NCBI GenBank assembly: GCA_011525665.1
Contig: WYAU01000071.1
Coordinates: 53,504 to 117,503, forward strand
Direction: 5' to 3'
DNA from: Candidatus Brocadia sp.
GTDB taxonomy: Bacteria; Planctomycetota; Brocadiia; Brocadiales; Brocadiaceae
DNA: 64,000 nt
The notes below the pieces were generated by a model that saw only the letters and a list, made by a program, of their open reading frames with translations, did no database searches and was not told where the DNA came from. A program made the translations under genes and the position numbers. The first letter of the stretch is position 1; each line of letters begins with the position of its first letter. This document shows, piece by piece, positions 50,951-58,453 of this stretch.

Positions 50951-52390
50951 ATGAAAATGCAATCGTCCTTATTACCGCAGCTTCAGCAAAAACTGAAACT
51001 GTCTCCTCAGATAATACAATCAATTGAGATTCTCCAGTTGCCCCTGCTGGCGCTCGTAGAGCATATACAGCAAGAGATGGTAGATAACCCGGTACTTGAA
51101 GAGGTGTTGGACGAGAAGAAGGACGAGAACCCAAAGGAGGGAGACGATACGGTACAGGTTGCTGAAGACAATGAGAAAGTCGACGAAATTGATAAATTGG
51201 GTGAGATTGCAGAAGATTGGCGTGATTACTATTCACAGACAACGGTACGGCGAAATAACGTTTCGGAAGAGCGCGATCAAAAGCAGGAAGCATTGGAGAA
51301 CACGGCATCCAAACCGATGTCCCTTCATGATTATCTAATGGGGCAGTTGTCATTAATTGATATTCCGAATCATTTTACAGAGGCATGCGAAAATATCATT
51401 TATTCCATAGACAAATCCGGCTATCTTGCCAGCCCCTTAGAAGAAATAATGCAATCCCTTGAAAAACCTCTTTCCCTTGAAGAAGTCAAGGAGGCATTGA
51501 AAATCGTTCAGACGCTGGAGCCACCCGGCGTTGGCGCCAGGAACCTGCAGGAATGTTTAATGCTCCAGTTGGACAAACGGGACCAAAATTACCATCTGAC
51601 AAAGGAACTCCTCCTTAATCACCTGGAAGATATTGAGATGAAGAAATATCCCCTCATTGCAAAAAAAACCGGATACAGCCTAGAGGTGATAAAAAGACAG
51701 GTAGAATTTATTCGCACGTTAAATCCCAAGCCCGGCTCCCTTTTTTGCGACGAGACCATTCCCTACGTGGTTCCGGAAGTAAAAGTAGAATATATAGACG
51801 GGAAGTACGAGGTGTTTCTTATTGACAACGCAAATCTGCCCCATTTGCATATCAGTTCTTTTTACAAGAAATTCCTGAGCGAGAACGGCACCGATACGTC
51901 GACGCGTCAGTATATCCAAAAGAAAATTGAATCGGCAAAATGGCTTATCGATGCTATTGAACAGAGACGGAGCACCCTGTATAAGGTTGCCTGCAAAATA
52001 GTGGAATTACAAAAGGATTTTCTTGATGAGGGAATCCACCGCCTACGAACGCTGAAAATGCAGGATGTTGCCGACGTCGTTGGAGTACACGTATCAACGG
52101 TAAGCCGCGCCATTGCTCATAAATATATTCAGACACCCCAGGGTATATTCGAGATGAAATTTTTCTTTACGGGCGGTTTTCAGAATGTTGACGGATCAAT
52201 GGAATCATGGGAAGCCATCCGGCAAAAACTTGCCGAGATCGTTGCGAAAGAAGATAAATCCAATCCGTTAAGCGATGAAGAGGTCGCTGATAAATTACAT
52301 GCATCGGGCATCGCTATTGCCAGAAGAACGGTGACAAAGTACCGGAGGATTATGAAAATACCCTCTTCAAGACAGCGGAAGGAATATTAA
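50951..52390 (+). CDS. rpoN: RNA polymerase sigma-54 factor
   Basis: A 479-residue sigma factor for enhancer-dependent promoters. It has the region I Gln/Leu-rich start (LKLSPQIIQSIEILQLPLL), an acidic region II, a core-binding and HTH region (MQDVADVVGVHVSTVSRAI), and the RpoN box reading ARRTVTKYR. It is complete. It lies 31 nt after recR with an AAGGAAGGTG ribosome binding site. Downstream is a lipoprotein gene instead of the usual hpf. Note that the HPF-like gene in this window is far away at 11 kb. Confidence 0.94.
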   Translation: MKMQSSLLPQLQQKLKLSPQIIQSIEILQLPLLALVEHIQQEMVDNPVLEEVLDEKKDENPKEGDDTVQVAEDNEKVDEIDKLGEIAEDWRDYYSQTTVRRNNVSEERDQKQEALENTASKPMSLHDYLMGQLSLIDIPNHFTEACENIIYSIDKSGYLASPLEEIMQSLEKPLSLEEVKEALKIVQTLEPPGVGARNLQECLMLQLDKRDQNYHLTKELLLNHLEDIEMKKYPLIAKKTGYSLEVIKRQVEFIRTLNPKPGSLFCDETIPYVVPEVKVEYIDGKYEVFLIDNANLPHLHISSFYKKFLSENGTDTSTRQYIQKKIESAKWLIDAIEQRRSTLYKVACKIVELQKDFLDEGIHRLRTLKMQDVADVVGVHVSTVSRAIAHKYIQTPQGIFEMKFFFTGGFQNVDGSMESWEAIRQKLAEIVAKEDKSNPLSDEEVADKLHASGIAIARRTVTKYRRIMKIPSSRQRKEY

Positions 52391-52600
52391 TTGACACGAC
52401 AAAAAATCTCTCTATCCACAATCCTCCTTTTTATCACCGGTGTGGCCGTCCCCGGCTTTGTGACCGGCTGCTTTACCGCTGACACGTACCATAACAAAAG
52501 ACACCTCGACACCATGAGAAAGGATATGAACGCTGCACACAAGGATATTGACCGGGTGCTGGGCCTGGATGAGCCTTCTCCCCTGGTGGAAGAAAAATAG
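52391..52600 (+). CDS. Small lipoprotein (69 aa)
   Basis: The frame starts with TTG immediately after the rpoN stop, with AAGGAATA upstream as ribosome binding site. A signal peptide (LSTILLFITGVAVPGF) ends in VTGC, a lipobox with the cysteine near residue 27, followed by a short charged helical tail (KRHLDTMRKDMNAAHKDIDRVLG). I recognise no family. The tight coupling and clear lipobox make it a credible gene. Confidence 0.7.
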   Translation: MTRQKISLSTILLFITGVAVPGFVTGCFTADTYHNKRHLDTMRKDMNAAHKDIDRVLGLDEPSPLVEEK

Positions 52601-52675
52601 CATTTCAAAGGCGAAAAACAGATCTTCACCTCCCGCCATTAAAACAAATCTCTTTCCTGATTTCATGAGGAATTC

Positions 52676-54256
52676 ATGGATTTTGATCTCATAATAAAAC
52701 AGGGGACGGTAATCGACGGAACAGGTATGTCCGGACAAAATCTGGATATCGGCATCAGGGATGATACGATTGCCCGTCTGGATCCCCAGATCCCCCATAA
52801 CAGGTGTCCTGTCATTTGTGCAAAGGGGTTGATTGTTGCCCCCGGATTTATTGACATCCATTCTCATAGTGATTTTTTATGGTTTGCCCGTCCGGAAAGT
52901 GACAGCAAGATATTCGACGGTGTAACAACGGAGATTTGCGGAAACTGCGGAATGTCAGCCTTCCCTTTGCGCGGAAAGTTACGGGAAAGAAGAACCCGGG
53001 GATTGGCAAAATACGGCATCGTTCCTGCCTGGCAATCGGCAGAAGAGTTTTACGACGCGGCGGAAAAGGCAAAGAGTTCCGTTAACAGGGCATTTCTTGT
53101 TGGACATGGGAATATCAGGGCATGTACCCTTGAATATGAAAACAGGAAACCAGATCCGCACGAATTAATTCTCATGAGGAAAGACCTGGAAGAAGCCCTT
53201 GAGTCCGGGGCATTTGGCATGTCCAGCGGCCTGATCTACCCGCCGGGATGTTATGCAACGGCGGAAGAAATCACGGAAATGTGCAGGGTAGTCGAGAAAT
53301 ATGGCGGCTTTTATACAACCCACATCCGGAACGAAGGGGATATGCTGGAAGAAGCGCTCTCAGAGGCAATTGACGTGTCAAAACGTTCCGGGGTCAGATT
53401 GCAGGTATCTCACCTCAAGACATCCGGAAATAGGAACTGGCACAAGATCAACAATGTAAAAGCGACTATTGAAGGCGCTATTGGAGAAGGGATCGACGTT
53501 ACCTGCGATCGTTATCCATATATTGCTGCTGCTACCGACCTTGATGTTATCCTGCCCAACTGGGTTTATGAAGGTGGTACCGAAAGGCAGATAGAGAGAT
53601 TAAAAAACCCAAAAATCCGGAAACGCATCGCAAAGGAAATGGCGCGGAAGTGCGACGACATTTTTTGGAGCGGTCTCATGATTTCATCCGTCTATTCCGA
53701 TAGAAACAAATGGATGGAAGGAAAAGCAATCCTGGAAATTGCAAGGCACCTCAATAAATCACCCCTGGAGACTGTTTTTAACGTGCTTATTGACGAAGAT
53801 ACACGGGTGGATATCTTTCTGTTCAGTATGTGCGAAGAAAATCTGGAAAAGATACTGGAGTGGGATTTTGTCTTTGTCGGATCTGACAGTTCCGTGCGCG
53901 CCACCCAGGGAATCCTCAGTGAAGGTAAACCGCATCCGCGAAGCTATGGAACTTTTTCCCGTGTTTTGGGTAAATTTTGCCGCGAGGGGAATGTCCTTTC
54001 CGTGGAGAAGGCCATTCAGAAGATGACGGGGTTGCCTGCGCAAAAAGTCGGGCTAGATCGGAGGGGATTGATAAAAGAGAGATACTTTGCAGATATAACT
54101 GTTTTTGATCCCGGGAAGGTTATCGATAGGAGCACGTTTACGGAACCCCACCACTATTCAGAAGGTATAGAATACGTGATAGTAAATGGAAAGGTTACGA
54201 TAGAAAACGGCAAGCATAACGGCATTACGAACGGACGTATCTTGCGAAAAATGTAA
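52676..54256 (+). CDS. N-acyl-D-amino-acid deacylase (D-aminoacylase family amidohydrolase)
   Basis: A 526-residue metal-dependent amidohydrolase. The HxH metal motif is in DIHSHSDFLW, preceded by a beta-strand ending APGFID, and the conserved Cys/metal ligand region EICGNCGMSAFP follows. Later come GSGAFGMSSGLIYPPG, a His in YTTHIRNEG and VSHLKTSG, and the Asp in FVGSDSS. Members hydrolyse N-acyl-D-amino acids or peptidoglycan-derived D-residues; the precise substrate is not predictable. The CYTH gene follows 17 nt later. Confidence 0.88.
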   Translation: MDFDLIIKQGTVIDGTGMSGQNLDIGIRDDTIARLDPQIPHNRCPVICAKGLIVAPGFIDIHSHSDFLWFARPESDSKIFDGVTTEICGNCGMSAFPLRGKLRERRTRGLAKYGIVPAWQSAEEFYDAAEKAKSSVNRAFLVGHGNIRACTLEYENRKPDPHELILMRKDLEEALESGAFGMSSGLIYPPGCYATAEEITEMCRVVEKYGGFYTTHIRNEGDMLEEALSEAIDVSKRSGVRLQVSHLKTSGNRNWHKINNVKATIEGAIGEGIDVTCDRYPYIAAATDLDVILPNWVYEGGTERQIERLKNPKIRKRIAKEMARKCDDIFWSGLMISSVYSDRNKWMEGKAILEIARHLNKSPLETVFNVLIDEDTRVDIFLFSMCEENLEKILEWDFVFVGSDSSVRATQGILSEGKPHPRSYGTFSRVLGKFCREGNVLSVEKAIQKMTGLPAQKVGLDRRGLIKERYFADITVFDPGKVIDRSTFTEPHHYSEGIEYVIVNGKVTIENGKHNGITNGRILRKM

Positions 54257-54273
54257 TAACTATTTGTGGAAAA

Positions 54274-54987
54274 ATGAACACCAATTTACATGACACGGGA
54301 GACAAGACAGAGGTTGAGGCAAAGTTTATTTGCCCGGAGGGGCTGGGTTGGGATGACTTTCTGAATGGTGTAAAAACCCTCGGTTTCCACTACGTCACGG
54401 AAGAGCCGTATTTTCAGACGGATGTTTACTTTGACACCCCCCATTATACACTCCTCCGTTCGGATATTGCCCTGCGCATCCGTCAAAGAAGTGAAAACTA
54501 TGTGGGAGCCTGTAAATTTTCGATAAATCACCAGGGGGCTATTCTTGAGCGTAAAGAACATGAATGGATACTGTCCCGCGACGAAATAAAACTCTGGAAT
54601 GAAGAAAAAAAGCTAAAGCTCCCTCCCCCAATCATCGACAAGCTAAACCTCCATGGGCAAACAATAAGAAAGGTACTGGTGGCGGAGACTCTGCGCTGTG
54701 TCGTAATAATTCACGGCGCTGAAGGATTTACGGCAGAGCTGTCCCTCGATGAAGTGACATTTCGTGGACACAAGGGCCAAAAGCAGTATCGGGAAATTGA
54801 AGCAGAACTATTAAAGGGACAATGTGAACAGCTCAAACAAGCCACCGATAGACTGCAAGATACCTTGCGATTGCACCCCGCCGTTGACTCAAAATACAAA
54901 AAAGGAATGATGCTGGTTGGAAAACATGCGGAATTAATCAGAAATTTTTTAGGAAGTCTTCCTGAAGACGCCCCTTCACTGCAGTAA
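54274..54987 (+). CDS. CYTH-domain protein (class IV adenylyl cyclase / thiamine triphosphatase fold)
   Basis: A 237-residue protein with the CYTH tunnel fold. The ExExK motif is present as TEVEAKF; DVYFDTPHYTLLRSDIALRIR, CKFSINHQGAILERKEHEW and LSLDEVTF follow. CYTH proteins include triphosphatases and some adenylyl cyclases and bind triphosphate with divalent metal. No CHAD domain is fused. The exact substrate is undefined. It follows the D-aminoacylase gene by 17 nt. Confidence 0.82.
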   Translation: MNTNLHDTGDKTEVEAKFICPEGLGWDDFLNGVKTLGFHYVTEEPYFQTDVYFDTPHYTLLRSDIALRIRQRSENYVGACKFSINHQGAILERKEHEWILSRDEIKLWNEEKKLKLPPPIIDKLNLHGQTIRKVLVAETLRCVVIIHGAEGFTAELSLDEVTFRGHKGQKQYREIEAELLKGQCEQLKQATDRLQDTLRLHPAVDSKYKKGMMLVGKHAELIRNFLGSLPEDAPSLQ

Positions 54988-55219
54988 TTATACTGTATCC
55001 GTGCAGCATTTGTACTGCTATTTTTGCAATGCGATCCAATGCCATACTTATCAATCCGATATTATGGCAGTTATAAGTATAATAAAAGAGAACATATGTG
55101 GAATTGTTATAAAAATATACAGATTTTTACCATCAGGCACGTTTTTTGTGTAGCATACGGGGAGTGACAGAATGTGCCCAATTATAACCTTGATAAGAAA
55201 ATTCAATGGGAGGTTTACA

Positions 55220-55951
55220 GTGGAGATAAGAAAAATGCTACCCACCGTAGTGACCATCGGGAATATCATATGCGGTTTTGTTTCGATCTTATGTGTTTCG
55301 AATCAAAGATACGAACTTGCTGCGTGGTTGATTGTGGTAGCTATGGCATTGGACGCCTTTGACGGCAGACTCGCCCGCATGATGAAGAGCGCGAGCAAGA
55401 CGGGCGCACAGTTAGATTCGATGGCAGATTTGGTGACATTCGGCATAGCGCCCGCTATTCTTATGATTAAGACGTGCAGCAATTTTCCCGCTATTTTTTT
55501 GTGGAGCGTTGGTTTATTTTTTATGATATGTGCGGCTTTCCGGTTGGCACGATTTAACGTGCAAAAAGAGGAAGGCGTAAATATACCGGGGCATTTTTTC
55601 TCTGGATTGCCCACCACCCTTTCGGGAGGAACGATTGCACAACTCGTCATCCTTAATCACTTTGTGCAAATAAGATTTGGGCCGGAGGTAGTCACGACAC
55701 TTCTACCCTTTGTTACTTTTGCACTGGGCTTATTTATGGTCAGCAAGGTCCCGTTTTTTAACATTACAAGCAAAATCGGTTTTAAACAAGGTATTTTGCC
55801 TATGGTATTAGAGTTTTCTGCTGCCATTTTATTCTTTGTAATTACTCCGGAATTGGCTCTATCAACAGTATTAAGTTGTTATCTCATCATATGTGCGATG
55901 TATGGAATGGTAAAAGGCAAGCATTTGAATAAGGGATACTCTACAACGTAA
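55220..55951 (+). CDS. pssA: CDP-diacylglycerol-serine O-phosphatidyltransferase
   Basis: An integral-membrane enzyme making phosphatidylserine, the precursor of phosphatidylethanolamine. The CDP-alcohol phosphotransferase signature DAFDGRLARMMKSASKTGAQ then LDSMAD is intact with all catalytic aspartates. It has about eight hydrophobic helices over 243 residues. GTG 55220 is chosen because GGGAGG lies 6 nt upstream; the longer frame from 55172 has no site and a non-family start. It is monocistronic in appearance. Confidence 0.9.
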   Translation: MEIRKMLPTVVTIGNIICGFVSILCVSNQRYELAAWLIVVAMALDAFDGRLARMMKSASKTGAQLDSMADLVTFGIAPAILMIKTCSNFPAIFLWSVGLFFMICAAFRLARFNVQKEEGVNIPGHFFSGLPTTLSGGTIAQLVILNHFVQIRFGPEVVTTLLPFVTFALGLFMVSKVPFFNITSKIGFKQGILPMVLEFSAAILFFVITPELALSTVLSCYLIICAMYGMVKGKHLNKGYSTT

Positions 55952-56624
55952 AATAATAGTTTATCAGGCGTTGACGTATTTCGGGTAATTCAATAATCAC
56001 AGTGAGGGCAAGCAGTCCCCGGCTACATGCATAAAATCCCTGACTGCCAATCCTTTTTATTGCTTCCTCCGTGTTTTCCTTCTTAACCCCCTTATCTTCT
56101 CCCCCCCTACGGCATTCTCTTCGCATCGCGCACACTGTCAGGAATTATTGCGCATTGTAGCGCGTTTCTCCGTTAGAGCACGCGCATGGCGCGGCACTGA
56201 TTAGAGAGACAGAACCGCATGAACGGCCGGTTTCATCCGGGTTTTGTCCTGACAGGTCGGATTTAGTGACTGCCATTGAAGTAATGAAGGCAGGGTCTGT
56301 CCGGGCATGGGTGGATATGGTGCTTGGGAGACTTTTAATAAGATGGATTCTGTTTGTTTTATTTGGTAAAATAAGGCACAGGAGGAGGTATATGGTTTTC
56401 AGCATTTTCCTGCACAACATATTCTCCCGGCATTTTCATTGCCTGTATATGAGGTTTATAACCATAGCCACTATGACAAACAGCTGGCAGAAGATACTTC
56501 CCCTTCCCGCTCGATTGAGCTCACGACACAATTCCCCCCACGGGGGAGGAGAGGCGGGAGAGGATTCTACCATGAAGTTACCCTGCGAAATCAAATATTC
56601 ATTCATAGCCCAGAGGAATCTTGC
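55952..56624. other. Long gene-poor region with a repeat and an orphan Shine-Dalgarno
   Basis: About 670 nt. I find no recognisable gene. AGGAGGAGG at 56380-56388 precedes an ATG at 56392 that opens a 92-codon frame of unlikely composition, which runs into the start of the sensor gene in another frame. A GC-rich repeat (56505-56560) lies between this ribosome binding site and the sensor start. Confidence 0.4.
56505..56560. repeat. GC-rich repeat related to 18673-18750
   Basis: CCCGCTCGATTGAGCTCACGACACAA then CCCCCCACGGGGGAGGAGAGGCGGGAGAGG. The GAGCTCACGAC segment and palindromic core match the copy at 18673. Confidence 0.5.
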
Positions 56625-58178
56625 ATGGCAAACCCATTTCTATCCTTTAAGGGAAGATTACTTACCGTAACCCTCTGTATCACGCTCGTACCCATGGCTG
56701 CAATCGCCACGATCTACTGTTTTCAGGCCAGGGACGCTTTAAAGCATCAAATACTCGAACAGTTAAAGGCTGTTGCGGAGTCGAAAAGACTCCACGTCCG
56801 GTCGTTTATGGAGGCAAAAAGGGGGCGGACCGCAGATTTCAGTTCCGATGGATTCATAAGAAACAAACTGGAAAGGGTTGTTCATGGCGGAGGTCTCAAA
56901 GAGGATGCGGGAATTGACTTGAATGAATACTTATTCCGGAAAAAACTGCCCCTTGACCAACACCTCCTGACAATAGCCATTGCGGACAGGCAGGGCAATA
57001 TTGTATCGTCTACCAACGAAAAGTTAATCGGCAAGGATGTTTCCAGCCATGATATATTTGTGCAAGGGATAAGCCGGGGCTACGGAGAAGCATATATTGC
57101 ACCACGCTACTTCCCTTATTTTGGCGCAACCTGCATCCTAAGCTCCGCACCAATTATCTCCCCTCAGGATGCCAAAACCCTTGGGGTTATTATCACTGCA
57201 TATAATCTCGCATTCCTGAACGAAATAACTCTTAACCGTGTCGGAATGGGAGAGAGCGGGGAGATATACCTCGTGAATAAAGGCAGGATAATGGTTACCG
57301 ATTCGCGTTTCATCATTGGCGCGTCTTTCAATCAGGTCGTCGATACGGAGCCGGTTCGCCGGATTGTTGAAGGGGACAAAGAGATGGTAGGCATTTATCC
57401 CGATTACAGGGGTGTGCTGGTTATTGGCGCATCGCTGAATGTACCTGAATATGGCTGGATCCTTTTGGCAGAGATAGATGAAAGAGAGGCATTTAAGCCA
57501 GTGAAGACGTTGAGTATCGCGGCATTGATTTTTGGGGGAGTTGGCGTTGCCTTAGCTGCCGGCATAGGAATTCTCTTTGCTGTTTCAACGTCGATGATCA
57601 TCAAAGAGTTAACGGACGCAGTGGAGAGACTCGCAGGCGGAGAACTGGATTATAGAATAAAGACCATCCGCAAAGATGAAATTGGCTCCCTGATGCGTGG
57701 TTTTAACGCTATGGCCGATAAACTTTCTCTGGAAATCACAGAACACAAGCAGGCAGAGGCATCTCTACGCAAGAGCAAAGAACAGGCGCAGACAATTCTT
57801 GACAACACAACGGCTGTTATCTATCTGAAAGATACGGAGGGCCGCTACCAGCTTATCAATCATCAATTCGAAAGACTCTTCCATGTAACGAAGGAAGAGG
57901 TTCTCGGCAAAACAGACTATGATATTTTCCCCAAGGCGTTTGCAGATGCCTTTCGGATGAATGACCGCAAAGTTCTCGATACGAAAAATTCTCTTGTAAT
58001 TGAAGAGATTGCCCCTCAAGATGATGGAATGCACACTTATATTTCCCTAAAATTTCCCATGTACGACTCCATTGACGGTCTTTATGGGGTTTGCGGCATA
58101 TCTACAGACATCACAGATCACACGCGAAAAATCGAAAAAGAATCACACACCCCAACCCGGCGACAAGCAGACAAGTGA
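56625..58178 (+). CDS. Membrane sensor with Cache, HAMP and PAS but no kinase domain
   Basis: A 517-residue paralogue of the kinase at 33530: it has TM1, an extracytoplasmic double-Cache domain (DFSSDGFIRNKLERV, SSHDIFVQGISRGYGEAYI), TM2, HAMP (GGELDYRIKTIRKDEIG) and one PAS domain ending GVCGISTDITDHT. It then stops after 18 more residues, where the paralogue continues into a second PAS and HisKA. No kinase remnant follows within the next 270 nt. ATG 56625 (MANPFLS) is used because GAGGAA is 8 nt upstream. It could be a true orphan sensor acting on other proteins or a truncated kinase. Confidence 0.85.
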   Translation: MANPFLSFKGRLLTVTLCITLVPMAAIATIYCFQARDALKHQILEQLKAVAESKRLHVRSFMEAKRGRTADFSSDGFIRNKLERVVHGGGLKEDAGIDLNEYLFRKKLPLDQHLLTIAIADRQGNIVSSTNEKLIGKDVSSHDIFVQGISRGYGEAYIAPRYFPYFGATCILSSAPIISPQDAKTLGVIITAYNLAFLNEITLNRVGMGESGEIYLVNKGRIMVTDSRFIIGASFNQVVDTEPVRRIVEGDKEMVGIYPDYRGVLVIGASLNVPEYGWILLAEIDEREAFKPVKTLSIAALIFGGVGVALAAGIGILFAVSTSMIIKELTDAVERLAGGELDYRIKTIRKDEIGSLMRGFNAMADKLSLEITEHKQAEASLRKSKEQAQTILDNTTAVIYLKDTEGRYQLINHQFERLFHVTKEEVLGKTDYDIFPKAFADAFRMNDRKVLDTKNSLVIEEIAPQDDGMHTYISLKFPMYDSIDGLYGVCGISTDITDHTRKIEKESHTPTRRQADK

Positions 58179-58314
58179 TTGTTTTATGCTTAAATCCTGT
58201 AATGGGAAACAGACCGACACCGGATATTGTCTGCAGAATTAGTGAGTAAAAAAACTCCCCCGTCTTCCCCCTTGCTGAAGGGTGATTTGGAGATATTGAT
58301 TTAATTGTAAGGAA

Positions 58315-58371
58315 TTTTCATTTTATTTCAGCGGTATGTGGGGTGGCACGGACACATTTTGTTTGTCCGTG
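58315..58371. repeat. Hairpin repeat between convergent genes (second copy)
   Basis: TTTTCATTTTATTTCAGCGG followed by CACGGACA/TGTCCGTG around a 9-nt loop. Related to 22321-22373 and also placed between convergent genes. Confidence 0.55.
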
Positions 58372-58453
58372 TTACCTCGAGTTCAGGAATTCCAAACCCC
58401 ACCATAATGTTCCTGTAAACGGGGGATTATCGGGGGGTAAAAAAGAGAGGCGC

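Noticed and set aside
56392..56670. 92-codon ORF behind the strong AGGAGGAGG
   Set aside because: It crosses a GC-rich repeat and overlaps the sensor gene in another frame; the protein has no family features. The Shine-Dalgarno itself is noted in the gene-poor region entry.
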